In this document: piece by piece, positions 22,111 to 29,871 of the stretch
Position numbering within the stretch: position 1 is the stretch's first letter
Layout: each line of letters starts with the position of its first letter
Assembly (NCBI GenBank): GCA_964541085.1
Contig: CAZIPA010000011.1
Coordinates: forward strand, 1-53,707
Length of the DNA: 53,707 bases
Origin: UBA4644 sp964541085
Lineage (GTDB): Bacteria > Bacillota > Clostridia > Oscillospirales > Butyricicoccaceae
Direction of reading: 5' to 3'
Notes under the pieces: generated by a model
What the model saw: only the letters and a program-made list of their open reading frames with translations
The model's database searches: none
What the model was told of the DNA's origin: nothing
Translations under genes and position numbers: made by a program

Positions 22111-23774
22111 GTATTTTTCGCACAGTTCTCCGGATTTTCGGACATCAGCTCCTGATTGCGCACATCGGTAATCAGCATATGCCCCGGTGCGTGGGTGATG
22201 GCAAAGGGCGGACGAATGTTCATGACCACCGACTGCGGGGTCACGCCACAGGGCCAGAACACGGGAATCTCGCCCTCCCTTATGGTCACGGGATCGCCGA
22301 AATCCGGTCGGGACACATCCCGGATGCCGATGCGCTCCGGATGGCCGATCTCCACCGGCGCACCGTGAACACGGGGCATTTTTTCCGTGATCTGCCGGGC
22401 CAGCTGGGCCTGCTCCGGCGTCATGGGACGCATACTCACCACCATTTTTCCGGAAAAGGCCCCATAGGGCGTACAGTCGATATTGGTGCGGAACATGGGC
22501 ACATTGCAGTTTTCCTCCACATGACGCACGGGAATGCCCGCCTGCATCAGGGCATCCTCAAAGGAAAAGCTGCATCCGATGAGAAAGGCCGTCAGATCCT
22601 CCTGCCAGAAGGCTTCCGCGTCCAGCGGCTCCTCTGCCAGCTCACCGTTTTTCCAGATGCGATATTTGGGGAAATCCCGGGCAAGGTCCACATCTCCCGC
22701 CAGCTTGTGCAGTGTCCGGCTGCCCGGTGCGCTCTCCTCCAGAACGGGACAGGAAAAGGGGTTGCGTCTGGCAAACTCCCGAAAATCTGCCGCCAGATCA
22801 GAGGGCAGAGCCAGCAGATTGCACTGGGCATATCCGGCGCACATTCCCGCCGTAGGCCGCACCAGTCCGTTATCCCGGAACAGCCGCCGTGCCTGCGCGG
22901 GCTCCATGGCAGGCCAGTCCGGCTGCTGTACAGCCTCCCGCAGGGCCCGGAGAATGGAGAGATTTTCTTCCTGAGACAGATGATCCACCGTCAGCTCCGC
23001 CCGTCCGGTCACGCCGTCTACACAGCCCTGGGCCACGATGGTGCGCAGCAACGCCCATTCCTGGGCCTCGGTGGGCATAAGATCCCGTCCCGTCAGGGCA
23101 CTGAGCACCGCACGGATGCCCCAGCCCCACCAGTTGGAAACGCCGGCAGTCAGGGTGATATCCGCCGGGGCCTCGGCGCAGATCACATCGCCGTGCTCCA
23201 CCTGCCGCTCTACCGCAGTGCGCAGCGCACCCATGCCCAGCTCGTTTCCGCCGTCGCCGATGCCGATCTTCACCACATTTTCCGCCTGCATCAGCAAATC
23301 GGTATCGGAAAGCAGATCGTCGATCCACTCTCCCCGGAAGTTGTGATAATGGCCGTCTCTGCCCTTGCCGGGGCGCTCGATGGCAATGATATGGGTGGGT
23401 CTGCGATGCTTGAACAGCCGATAGCAAAAGGCCGGGCCGCCCGCATGGGGAACACACAGCACCTCCGCCTCCGGCGCATACTGCTCACAGGCAGCCAGAA
23501 TGGCGGCACAGGCGCTTTCGTCCGTCAGCACCGTGACCTTTTTTCCCACGGCACACAGACCCGCCGCCAGATTGGCCGCACCCACCGGGCCGTCCGTTTC
23601 TCCGGCACCGTTGGCCTTCTGCACCGGAAAGCCGGAAATGATAAAAATCTCTCCCGCCTCCAGCAGGCTCTGCCCCATGGCCCGCAGATCCGGACGGGGT
23701 ACATTCCGGGTCAGGCCCCGTCTGCCGGGGTCAGCCTCCATCACCTTCCAGATTCGTTCAAATACCGTTTCCAT
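22107..23774 (-). CDS. D-glutamate cyclase (DUF4392) - DUF1445 hydro-lyase fusion
   Basis: A 555-residue two-domain protein. Residues about 1-290 are DUF4392, the D-glutamate cyclase domain (GPVGAANLAAGLCAVGKKVTVL, AIERPGKGRDGHYHN, GIGDGGNELGMG, SNWWGWG). Residues about 300-550 are DUF1445 (PTAGMCAGYAQCNLLALP, LIGCSFSFEDAL, CNVPMFRTNI, FWPCGVTPQ, HAPGHMLITD). The mitochondrial mammalian protein DGLUCY joins the same two domains in the opposite order and interconverts D-glutamate and 5-oxo-D-proline. I start at the ATG at 23772-23774, preceded by GGAGG 10 bases away; the frame extends upstream to 24173 but crosses the divergent promoter region. It is monocistronic and divergent from a lipoprotein. 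Confidence 0.9.
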   Translation of the reverse strand: METVFERIWKVMEADPGRRGLTRNVPRPDLRAMGQSLLEAGEIFIISGFPVQKANGAGETDGPVGAANLAAGLCAVGKKVTVLTDESACAAILAACEQYAPEAEVLCVPHAGGPAFCYRLFKHRRPTHIIAIERPGKGRDGHYHNFRGEWIDDLLSDTDLLMQAENVVKIGIGDGGNELGMGALRTAVERQVEHGDVICAEAPADITLTAGVSNWWGWGIRAVLSALTGRDLMPTEAQEWALLRTIVAQGCVDGVTGRAELTVDHLSQEENLSILRALREAVQQPDWPAMEPAQARRLFRDNGLVRPTAGMCAGYAQCNLLALPSDLAADFREFARRNPFSCPVLEESAPGSRTLHKLAGDVDLARDFPKYRIWKNGELAEEPLDAEAFWQEDLTAFLIGCSFSFEDALMQAGIPVRHVEENCNVPMFRTNIDCTPYGAFSGKMVVSMRPMTPEQAQLARQITEKMPRVHGAPVEIGHPERIGIRDVSRPDFGDPVTIREGEIPVFWPCGVTPQSVVMNIRPPFAITHAPGHMLITDVRNQELMSENPENCAKNT

Positions 23775-23876
23775 ATGCTTCCGGCCTCCGCTTTTCTCTG
23801 CAATTTTCGTATCTTTTTGCAGTATAGCATACCTTCCGGCAAAAAGAAAGAGGCATCCGTTTTTTCTCCCGGACAG

Positions 23877-23905
23877 TAGACAGCTTTCCGGGCCTGTGGT
23901 ATACT
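23877..23905 (+). promoter_or_regulatory. sigma-A promoter of the lipoprotein gene
   Basis: TAGACA (23877-23882), 17 bases, TATACT (23900-23905), 29 bases before the ATG. A leftward TATACT (23821-23826, - strand) may serve the divergent gene. Confidence 0.6.
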
Positions 23906-23934
23906 GAATACAAATAAGAAGGGAGGATGCGTTT

Positions 23935-25383
23935 ATGCGCCTGAAATACAGATGGTTGGCTCCGGCGCTGTGCTGCGGACTGCTGCTGACAGTTTTGGCT
24001 GGCTGCGGACAGCAGGAGGAGCCTGTGGACTTTCCCCAGTATTCCCCGCCTGCTGCCTCATCGCCGGTGCTGCCGGAGGATGTGCTGCCGGAGGATGGCG
24101 AAACGGACGCTGCGGATGTGTCTCCCGAGGCCACGGGCGCTCCCGCTCTGACGCTGACAGCTGGGGATCTCATGGTGGAGGCTGCCGTACAGCCGGACAG
24201 CTGGAGCTACAGTCAGGCCGACGGCAGTGTGGTCATCTGCGATTATGCAGTGACGGAGACAACGGCCCTTCCGCTGGAGGATTTTCCCCGGCTGTATACC
24301 CGGCAACCGGAGATTCAGCTGGAGTTTGCCAACCCGCCGGACAGTCTTTCCCTGCGCTGCTGGCGGGAGCTGGGCTGGGAACTTGCGCCGGAGCCGCTGG
24401 AGGCGGCCTTCTGCGACAATCATATGCTGACGCTGCCGCTGCCGGAGGAGAACTGTGTTTATGAGCTGTCTGCCCACTGGCAGAGGCCGCTGTATCAGGG
24501 AACGGCCCGTTATCTGTTCCGCACCTCTCCGGAGATGGCCTTTTCCGTGGGCAGCGGAGAGGCCGTGGAGGAGGAGCTGCTGGAGACGCTCCCCTTTGCG
24601 GACAATCCTCAGATCTATCCTCTGATCGTGGAAAGCGGCGACGCAGTGCGCTGTTCCCTGTCTCCCAGCGGCGGCGAGGATACGGTCTGGCTGGAAATGG
24701 GGCAGGATACCGCAGCAGACCGGCTGCGGCTGGAGCATTTTGTCATCAACGGCATGGATTATGCCAACGCCCTGCGGGAAGCCGGTCTGTTCTTTGACAC
24801 GCCGGACAGCGCCTATGCCATCACCGATCTGGATCTGGACGACAATTATCTGGAGATCGCCGTACAGGAATGGGGCCCCAGCGATGATTACGCCACCACC
24901 TTTTTCCGCTATGACGGCTCCCGGCTGCTGTGCGTCGGCAAGGCAGAGGGGCTGGTGTTCAGTCCGTCCACCGGCTGGTCGGATATCGAGTGCTTCGGCA
25001 ACGGTACGCTGTCCAGCTATTTCCGCCTGTCGGTGCTGCAAACCTGGTATGCCGAAGGACAGTATGGACTGAATGAGCAGGGCTGGCTGACGCTGCTGCC
25101 CCGGAAGGAATATGAAAGCACCCGTCCCATTTCCGTCACCGTGCTTCAGACCCTTTCCCTCTGGTCGGATCAGGCCATGGAGGCCGGCGGCCCGGCGGAT
25201 GCTGCCGCAGAGCCCGGACAGCAGCTGACGCTCACCGGCACGGATGACCGGCTCTGGATCCATGCCCGAACGGAAGACGGGGATTCCTGCTGGCTGAAGC
25301 TGGCAGAGCCCTTTGCGCTGGAAACGCCCTCCGGCCCCCTCTACGGCGGCGAAGGACTGGAAGGACTGGTCATGGCAGACTGA
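23935..25383 (+). CDS. lipoprotein of unknown function
   Basis: A 482-residue protein with a lipoprotein signal peptide: basic MRLKYR, hydrophobic segment and lipobox LAGC with the modified Cys at residue 23. A Pro/Glu/Asp-rich linker follows (to about 70). The mature part is acidic, with Trp/Tyr/Leu-rich beta-type sequence and an ITDLDLDDNYLEIAV element, as in FG-GAP-like or DUF-type surface lipoproteins of Clostridia. It should be anchored on the outer face of the membrane. A strong ribosome binding site (GGGAGG) precedes the ATG. A second, only generally similar lipoprotein is at 49655-50830. Confidence 0.75.
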   Translation: MRLKYRWLAPALCCGLLLTVLAGCGQQEEPVDFPQYSPPAASSPVLPEDVLPEDGETDAADVSPEATGAPALTLTAGDLMVEAAVQPDSWSYSQADGSVVICDYAVTETTALPLEDFPRLYTRQPEIQLEFANPPDSLSLRCWRELGWELAPEPLEAAFCDNHMLTLPLPEENCVYELSAHWQRPLYQGTARYLFRTSPEMAFSVGSGEAVEEELLETLPFADNPQIYPLIVESGDAVRCSLSPSGGEDTVWLEMGQDTAADRLRLEHFVINGMDYANALREAGLFFDTPDSAYAITDLDLDDNYLEIAVQEWGPSDDYATTFFRYDGSRLLCVGKAEGLVFSPSTGWSDIECFGNGTLSSYFRLSVLQTWYAEGQYGLNEQGWLTLLPRKEYESTRPISVTVLQTLSLWSDQAMEAGGPADAAAEPGQQLTLTGTDDRLWIHARTEDGDSCWLKLAEPFALETPSGPLYGGEGLEGLVMAD

Positions 25384-25398
25384 CCGCAGCCAACGGAT

Positions 25399-25428
25399 AA
25401 AAAATCTCCCCGCTGCTTGACAACGGGG
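25399..25428 (-). terminator. leftward terminator of the small peptide transcript
   Basis: CCCCG/CGGGG stem (25408-25412 with 25424-25428) with a 6-T run on the - strand (25399-25404). With the promoter at 25682-25710 it defines a transcript of about 275 nt. Confidence 0.65.
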
Positions 25429-25503
25429 AATGCAGAGCATATATTAAACATAGAAAAGGGCGCTGCCGATCAGCGGTTAGCCCTCAAACAGTTATCAGTT
25501 TAG

Positions 25504-25536
25504 ACTGACCGTTCGGGTAGCGTCCGGGCGGTCAGT
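25504..25536 (-). promoter_or_regulatory. hairpin at the stop codon of the small hydrophobic peptide
   Basis: ACTGACCG (25504-25511) pairs perfectly with CGGTCAGT (25529-25536), and the stem contains the stop codon at 25532-25534. A further hairpin with CGCTG/CAGCG arms is at 25461-25475. Such 3' structures are usual in type I toxin mRNAs. Confidence 0.5.
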
Positions 25537-25618
25537 ACGCTTTTATGGAAAGTATGTATAGCAGAACTGCTATAATAACCAGAAAACGGAGTACAAACGC
25601 AATCCGTCTTTTCCACAT
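25532..25618 (-). CDS. 28-residue hydrophobic peptide, possible type I toxin
   Basis: The ATG at 25616-25618 has GGGAGG 8 bases before it (another in-frame ATG is at 25622-25624). The product starts MWKRR, has a single hydrophobic stretch of about 20 residues rich in Leu, Ile, Val and Phe (with one Arg), and ends SIKAY. This charge-flanked one-helix layout is typical of small membrane toxins of type I toxin-antitoxin systems or of regulatory membrane peptides. It has a consensus promoter and terminator of its own, so expression is likely. The coding part contains an 18-bp palindrome TATAGCAGAACTGCTATA (25558-25575). An antisense antitoxin RNA was not located with confidence. Confidence 0.6.
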   Translation of the reverse strand: MWKRRIAFVLRFLVIIAVLLYILSIKAY

Positions 25619-25681
25619 CCGCATCACCTCCCTTCCGGGAGCGTGCGGAGCCGCCTACCGTACATGGCAGCGCCTGTCCAT

Positions 25682-25710
25682 AGTATAACAGCTCTGGATA
25701 AAAAAGTCAA
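25682..25710 (-). promoter_or_regulatory. sigma-A promoter of the small peptide gene
   Basis: On the - strand TTGACT (25705-25710), 17 bases, TATACT (25682-25687). It is immediately downstream of, and overlaps, the terminator of the amino acid ABC operon. Confidence 0.75.
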
Positions 25711-25742
25711 ACCGGCCTGTGATCGCAGCCACAGGTCGGTTT
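25700..25742 (-). terminator. terminator of the polar amino acid ABC operon
   Basis: A 13-bp stem with one G-U/mismatch (25709-25721 with 25730-25742), followed on the - strand by GACTTTTTT. Confidence 0.8.
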
Positions 25743-25772
25743 CGTTGTTTTTATGGTCGCAGGGCCTGTGAT

Positions 25773-26516
25773 TTACAGCACCTTGCTGAGAAAGTCCTTG
25801 AGTCTGGGATGCTGGGGCTGGGTGAAAATCTGCTCCGGCGGGCCCTGCTCCAGCAGCTTGCCGTCGGCGATAAACAGCACCCGGCTGGCAACCTCCCGGG
25901 CGAAGCCCATTTCATGGGTGACCACCACCATGGTCATGCCGTCCTGGGCCAGCTCCCGCATAACCTCCAGCACCTCGCCCACCATTTCCGGATCCAGCGC
26001 GGAGGTGGGTTCATCAAACAGCAGCACCTCCGGCTCCATGCACAGGGCACGGACGATGGCTACACGCTGCTTTTGTCCGCCGGAAAGCTGGGCCGGATAG
26101 GCATCCGCACGGTCGGCCAGACCCACCCGCTCCAAAAGCGCCATGGCCTTGGCTTTGGCCTCCTGGGGCGGCATATGCTTCACCTGGATGGGGGCCAGGG
26201 TGAGATTTTCCAGAATGGTCTTGTGGGGGAACAGATTGAAATGCTGGAACACCATGCCCATCTTCTGCCGGTGGAGCGGGAGATTCACCTTTTTTCCGGT
26301 GATATCCTCGCCGTCAAAGACAATACTGCCTGCCGTGGGCGTTTCCAGCAGATTCAGCGAACGGAGAAAGGTGCTCTTGCCGCCGCCGGAGGGGCCGATG
26401 ACCACGGCCACATCTCCCTTTTCGATGTTGACGGTCACGCCGTCCAGGGCCTTGATGGCACCCCTATGATAATATTTTTTCAGATCCTTGACCTGAATCA
26501 GCTCATGTCCGGTCAC
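25773..26516 (-). CDS. polar amino acid ABC importer, ATPase subunit (GlnQ-like)
   Basis: A 247-residue ATPase of the PAAT family: Walker A GPSGGGKST, Q-loop VFQHFNLFPH, signature LSGGQKQRVAIVRAL, Walker B LLFDEPTSALDPE, H-loop THEMGFA. It energises uptake of a polar amino acid with the permease and binding protein of the same operon. I choose the GTG at 26514-26516, because AGGAGG lies 10 bases before it; the frame is open upstream only within the permease gene, which it overlaps by 14 bases. Confidence 0.95.
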   Translation of the reverse strand: MTGHELIQVKDLKKYYHRGAIKALDGVTVNIEKGDVAVVIGPSGGGKSTFLRSLNLLETPTAGSIVFDGEDITGKKVNLPLHRQKMGMVFQHFNLFPHKTILENLTLAPIQVKHMPPQEAKAKAMALLERVGLADRADAYPAQLSGGQKQRVAIVRALCMEPEVLLFDEPTSALDPEMVGEVLEVMRELAQDGMTMVVVTHEMGFAREVASRVLFIADGKLLEQGPPEQIFTQPQHPRLKDFLSKVL

Positions 26517-27231
26517 TGCGGCCAAGCCTCCTTTCCAGTACGCCAAAAATCTTGCTCAGCACGAAGGTCATAATGAAGTAGATCACTGCCACGATTACCA
26601 GCGGCTCGATGGGCAGCATGGAGGTTCCCTTCACCAGCAGATACTGGGTCATCAGATCTCCCGCAAAGAAGGTGGAGGCCAGAGAGGAGTCCTTCACAAT
26701 CATGATAAACTCGTTGCCCAGCGCCGGTAGAATGTTCTTTACCGCCTGGGGCAGCACGATATGCCGCATGGTCTGCCGCCGGTTGAAGCCCAGACTCAGA
26801 GCCGCCTCCGTCTGGCCCGGGTCTACCGCCTGAATGCCGGAACGGATGACCTCGGACAGATAGGCCGCGCTGTTGCAGATCAGGGCGATGCAGATGCACA
26901 GAAGCTTCTGTTTGGTCAGCGCCGGGATAAGCATGGGCAGGCCGAAATAGAAAAAGTATAATTGCAGCAGCATGGGTGTGCCCCGGATGATCTCCACATA
27001 AACGGTGGCAAGCCAGCGCAGGGGCAGCACCCGGGACATTTTCATCAGCGCCAGCAGCGCCGCCAGCACGGCACCGAAGAGCACCGTCACCGCCGAAATC
27101 AGCAGGGTGAACTCCACGCCGTCAATGAGAAACTTATCCCAGTATTTCAGAAACAGCGCCCAGAGCTTTTGAAAATTGATAAACTGAAAGCCGGTGGACG
27201 CCAGAAAAACAGAGGTATGCATCACTTTCAT
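26503..27231 (-). CDS. polar amino acid ABC importer, permease subunit (GlnP-like)
   Basis: A 242-residue membrane protein with about five helices and the HisM/GlnP signature: EIIRGTPMLLQLYFFYFGLP, AAYLSEVIRSGIQAVDPGQTEAALSLGF (EAA loop contacting the ATPase), and the terminal ALGNEFIMIVKDSSLAS stretch. It would work as a homodimer. It lies 76 bases after the binding-protein gene, across a GC-rich hairpin that probably stabilises the binding-protein mRNA. Confidence 0.94.
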   Translation of the reverse strand: MKVMHTSVFLASTGFQFINFQKLWALFLKYWDKFLIDGVEFTLLISAVTVLFGAVLAALLALMKMSRVLPLRWLATVYVEIIRGTPMLLQLYFFYFGLPMLIPALTKQKLLCICIALICNSAAYLSEVIRSGIQAVDPGQTEAALSLGFNRRQTMRHIVLPQAVKNILPALGNEFIMIVKDSSLASTFFAGDLMTQYLLVKGTSMLPIEPLVIVAVIYFIMTFVLSKIFGVLERRLGRSDRT

Positions 27232-27243
27232 CTCCAGTCAGCA

Positions 27244-27273
27244 GGGCCGGACGCCTGTTGCGGTATCCGGCCC
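27244..27273 (-). promoter_or_regulatory. intercistronic hairpin between binding protein and permease
   Basis: GGGCCGGA (27244-27251) pairs perfectly with TCCGGCCC (27266-27273). No T-run follows, so partial attenuation or 3'-end protection of the binding-protein message is likely. Confidence 0.6.
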
Positions 27274-27307
27274 GGGGTTATGATTTTGTGTTCAGACTGC
27301 GTCAGGC

Positions 27308-28222
27308 TCAGTCGGGCATGGTCACTTCCATGGCAGCCTCAGATTCGCCCAGCTCCACAGCCTCTTCGTACCACTGTGCGTAGTAACCGGCGTCATAGGC
27401 TTTTTTCAGAATCTCATTCACCTTTTCCAGCAGCTCGGTCTCGCCCTTGGTGATGAGGATGAGGTTGTTTTCCGCCTCCTCGGAGACTTCAAACTGCCAG
27501 TCACAGATGACCAGATCCTCGTTGTTCAGGCAGATCATCTTGGCATTGCCCTCGGCGGCGACCAGCGCTTCGATGTTGCCGCTCTTCAGCTCCAGCACGC
27601 CGGTATCAATGGTACCCACGGTGATGGGGTTGGCATCGGCCAGCTGGCTGGTGAGCAGCTGCATTTGCAGAGAGGCGATCTGGGCACCCACATCCTTGCC
27701 GGCGAAATCCTCGGCTTTGGTATAGGTCTCCGCGTCATCCTTACGGATCAGCAGCACCTGAGCGGTTTCATTCTCACCGGCGTAATAATAATCGGACAGC
27801 TCATACTGCTCAGCACGCTCGGCCGTCCAGCTGTAGCCGGAGATGGACATGGGCACGGAGCCGGTATAGACGGCGGTCTGGCTGGCATCAAAGCCCATGG
27901 GCTGAATTTCCAGCTCCACGCCCAGCTCCTGTGCGATGAATTTGGCCAGCGTCACATCAAAGCCCACATACTGATCCTGTCCGGATTTGCTGGAGTCCAC
28001 AAACTCCATGGGGGAAAAGTCGGGAGAGAGGGCCACAGGCAGTACGCCATCGGCCAGAATCTTTTCCAGCGCGTTCTGAGGTTCCTGGGGTGCGTCGTTT
28101 CCCGGATCGCTGCCCGGATTGTTGCCCGGATCGTTGGTGTCGCTCTGCGTTCCGCAGGCACACAGCATCGTTACCATCATGGCTGCCAGAAGAAGGGCAG
28201 CGGCTTTCATCCATTTGTTCAT
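27308..28222 (-). CDS. amino acid ABC importer, substrate-binding lipoprotein (SBP family 3)
   Basis: A 304-residue lipoprotein: signal peptide with lipobox LCAC at about residues 20-23, an Asp/Asn/Gly/Pro linker (DPGNNPGSDPGND), then a SBP_bac_3 fold (LPVALSPDFSPMEFVD, YVGFDVTLAKFIAQELG, MSISGYSWTAERAEQYELSDYYY, EALVAAEGNAKM). It captures a polar amino acid outside the membrane and gives it to the GlnP-like permease. The ligand cannot be fixed from sequence. It is the first gene of the operon, with its own promoter at 28262-28290. Confidence 0.93.
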   Translation of the reverse strand: MNKWMKAAALLLAAMMVTMLCACGTQSDTNDPGNNPGSDPGNDAPQEPQNALEKILADGVLPVALSPDFSPMEFVDSSKSGQDQYVGFDVTLAKFIAQELGVELEIQPMGFDASQTAVYTGSVPMSISGYSWTAERAEQYELSDYYYAGENETAQVLLIRKDDAETYTKAEDFAGKDVGAQIASLQMQLLTSQLADANPITVGTIDTGVLELKSGNIEALVAAEGNAKMICLNNEDLVICDWQFEVSEEAENNLILITKGETELLEKVNEILKKAYDAGYYAQWYEEAVELGESEAAMEVTMPD

Positions 28223-28261
28223 TGTTGATTTCCTCGATTCCTTGGTGTTTTTGATGGCATA

Positions 28262-28290
28262 ATTATACGAAAAATAGGATTATTATTCAA
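28262..28290 (-). promoter_or_regulatory. sigma-A promoter of the amino acid ABC operon
   Basis: On the - strand TTGAAT (28285-28290), 17 bases, TATAAT (28262-28267), 40 bases before the ATG. Confidence 0.7.
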
Positions 28291-28299
28291 TAGTCAAAT

Positions 28300-28602
28300 G
28301 CAACAAACCTTTGGAGTTCATTTCGGTCTGTTTTGTATGTGTTTCACAGTTTCTATCGGATTTCCCCGGAAAATCATGCAGTTCCGGCGGGCTTGCCCCG
28401 GAATTTTTTCCGGATATGCAGTCCGGGAATATGCGCCGGTTTATGCACCGCGCCCCGCCCTTTCCTGCATATCCCATACATCCGGACAAAGGGATGCCGG
28501 GAGACTGGACCAAGCCAGCCTCCCGGCGGAAGAAAGTAGTGAAACAGGAATTGCAGTTATTTGCTCCTTTTCGGGCGTGATGCTTTAGCCCGAAAATAGA
28601 TT
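28300..28602 (-). ncRNA. structured non-coding transcript or long leader, unknown class
   Basis: No gene fits here, but strong stems are stacked in order: 9-bp perfect stem 28568-28576 with 28588-28596; 8-bp perfect stem 28496-28503 with 28520-28527, continued by CTGG/CCAG inside; 10-bp perfect long-range stem 28412-28421 with 28465-28474 enclosing a further GC-rich hairpin. A leftward promoter at 28609-28637 would start transcription near 28602. The RNA could end before, or run into, the amino acid ABC operon. I could not match it to a known riboswitch or to 6S, SRP or tmRNA. Confidence 0.5.
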
Positions 28603-28608
28603 AGCACA

Positions 28609-28637
28609 ATTATACATAAAGCAGGAAATCCATGCAA
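28609..28637 (-). promoter_or_regulatory. sigma-A promoter of the structured RNA
   Basis: On the - strand TTGCAT (28632-28637), 17 bases, TATAAT (28609-28614). Confidence 0.6.
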
Positions 28638-28680
28638 TGCACCGATTTTATAAAATTCCGGTACAAAGCATGGATTTTTT
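28627..28680. terminator. hairpin after the DUF3810 gene
   Basis: Perfect 9-bp stem (28627-28635 with 28668-28676), longer loop, six T on the + strand and three on the - strand. It lies just after the stop of the leftward DUF3810 gene and overlaps the promoter of the structured RNA. Confidence 0.5.
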
Positions 28681-28698
28681 CATAAAATGCGACGATAT

Positions 28699-29871
28699 TT
28701 ATTGTGCCAGATAATAGGCCAGCAGCAGATCCACCACCTTGCCGTAGCTGCGAACGCCGTCAGGCTGGCCGGTGGACTTGATATAGGCGTTGTTGATGGC
28801 GTTGCCCGCCCGGTTCAGCGGCCCCTCAAACCGGGCCAGACTGGTATTCAGCACCTGGATATCGTGCCGGGCCGGATCGCAGAGGGTCTGAGCCAGCGCC
28901 GCGCTGGCCTCCCGATCCTGCCGGTACAGGGCGTTGCTCACATAAATATAAGCATTGAACCACGCAGAGTATTGCAGACGCACATCCGCACTGTCCTTCA
29001 GCGCCAGCCATGCGGCAAAGTTGCATTCCGCCTCCGGCCCCAGACCCAGCGCATGGGCCCGCTCGTGAGCAATGTCGAAGGGAATGTGAGAATCTACCAC
29101 ATCCGAGCTGACGATGCTTTCCCCCGTCCAGGGAAAATAATAGCCTGCCAGATCCACCAGCGACATGATCCGTCCGCCCAGCAGGCTTCGCTTCACCGGG
29201 CCGGGACGGGGCACATCAAACACCGGACAGTCTGCCGCCAGCGTCTCATATTCCGCCTCTACCGCCTGCGACAGGGCCCGGAAGGAGCCGAAATCGCAGT
29301 CTCCCCCATCGTTCCGGCTGACCTGCTCCGCCAGACGGTTCACCTGCTCCGCCGCATAATAGCCGAACTCCTCCAGCTGGGCCTGAGAATACAGCTCCAC
29401 TTCCAGCCCCAGACGGTCTGCCAGCGCCGGTGCGGAATGCTGCACCATAAACAGGGACATGAATAAAAATACGCACAGGGACGCAAAAAACACCAGTCGA
29501 CAAGCACCTCTTGCCAGCGTCTCCCACCGTCTGCGAAGGATGCCGGAGATCAGCCGGTACAGCACCCAGACCACCACGCCGCCGATGAGCCATTCGTTCA
29601 CGGGAATGGGCAGCAGTCCGGTGATCCGGGAAATACAGGCTGCCACGGTCTGGGCGGCGCTGCGGAGAAAGGCTCCTGCCGCCGCGCTTTTGTGAGAAAT
29701 CATCCAGATCAGACCGGTACACACCGCCGGAACAATCGCCCACAGCAGCCAGACAAACCAGCGCACCGGCTGCCGTCCGCCCCGATAGGGATGATAGCCC
29801 CGGGCCGCCCCCGACTGTTTGCGGCGCAGACGAAGGTGCAGACGGCGCAGGGACTCCTTCCAGTCTTTCAT
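28699..29871 (-). CDS. DUF3810 membrane protein with HExxH-like metal motif
   Basis: A 390-residue protein of the DUF3810 family. A basic, cytoplasmic N-terminus (about 40 residues) is followed by three membrane segments (about 38-60, 90-110, 122-142) and a large extracytoplasmic domain containing PFDIAHERAHALGLGPEAECNFAAW, where HERAH is a zinc-protease-like motif and the downstream E is a candidate third ligand. The domain recalls M48- or M56-type peptidases, but activity is unproven. Its start overlaps the stop of the CYTH gene by 4 bases, so both belong to one leftward operon. Confidence 0.85.
   Translation of the reverse strand: MKDWKESLRRLHLRLRRKQSGAARGYHPYRGGRQPVRWFVWLLWAIVPAVCTGLIWMISHKSAAAGAFLRSAAQTVAACISRITGLLPIPVNEWLIGGVVVWVLYRLISGILRRRWETLARGACRLVFFASLCVFLFMSLFMVQHSAPALADRLGLEVELYSQAQLEEFGYYAAEQVNRLAEQVSRNDGGDCDFGSFRALSQAVEAEYETLAADCPVFDVPRPGPVKRSLLGGRIMSLVDLAGYYFPWTGESIVSSDVVDSHIPFDIAHERAHALGLGPEAECNFAAWLALKDSADVRLQYSAWFNAYIYVSNALYRQDREASAALAQTLCDPARHDIQVLNTSLARFEGPLNRAGNAINNAYIKSTGQPDGVRSYGKVVDLLLAYYLAQ

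Noticed and set aside
23775..24173. N-terminal extension of the D-glutamate cyclase fusion
   Set aside because: It covers the divergent promoter and the start of the lipoprotein gene; the sequence is low-complexity Ser/Gly, and a proper ribosome binding site precedes the ATG at 23774.
28283..28588. Short frames of 76-96 codons over the structured RNA region
   Set aside because: Several overlap in different frames on both strands, with Cys/Pro/Arg-rich sequence and no ribosome binding sites; the stems explain the region better.
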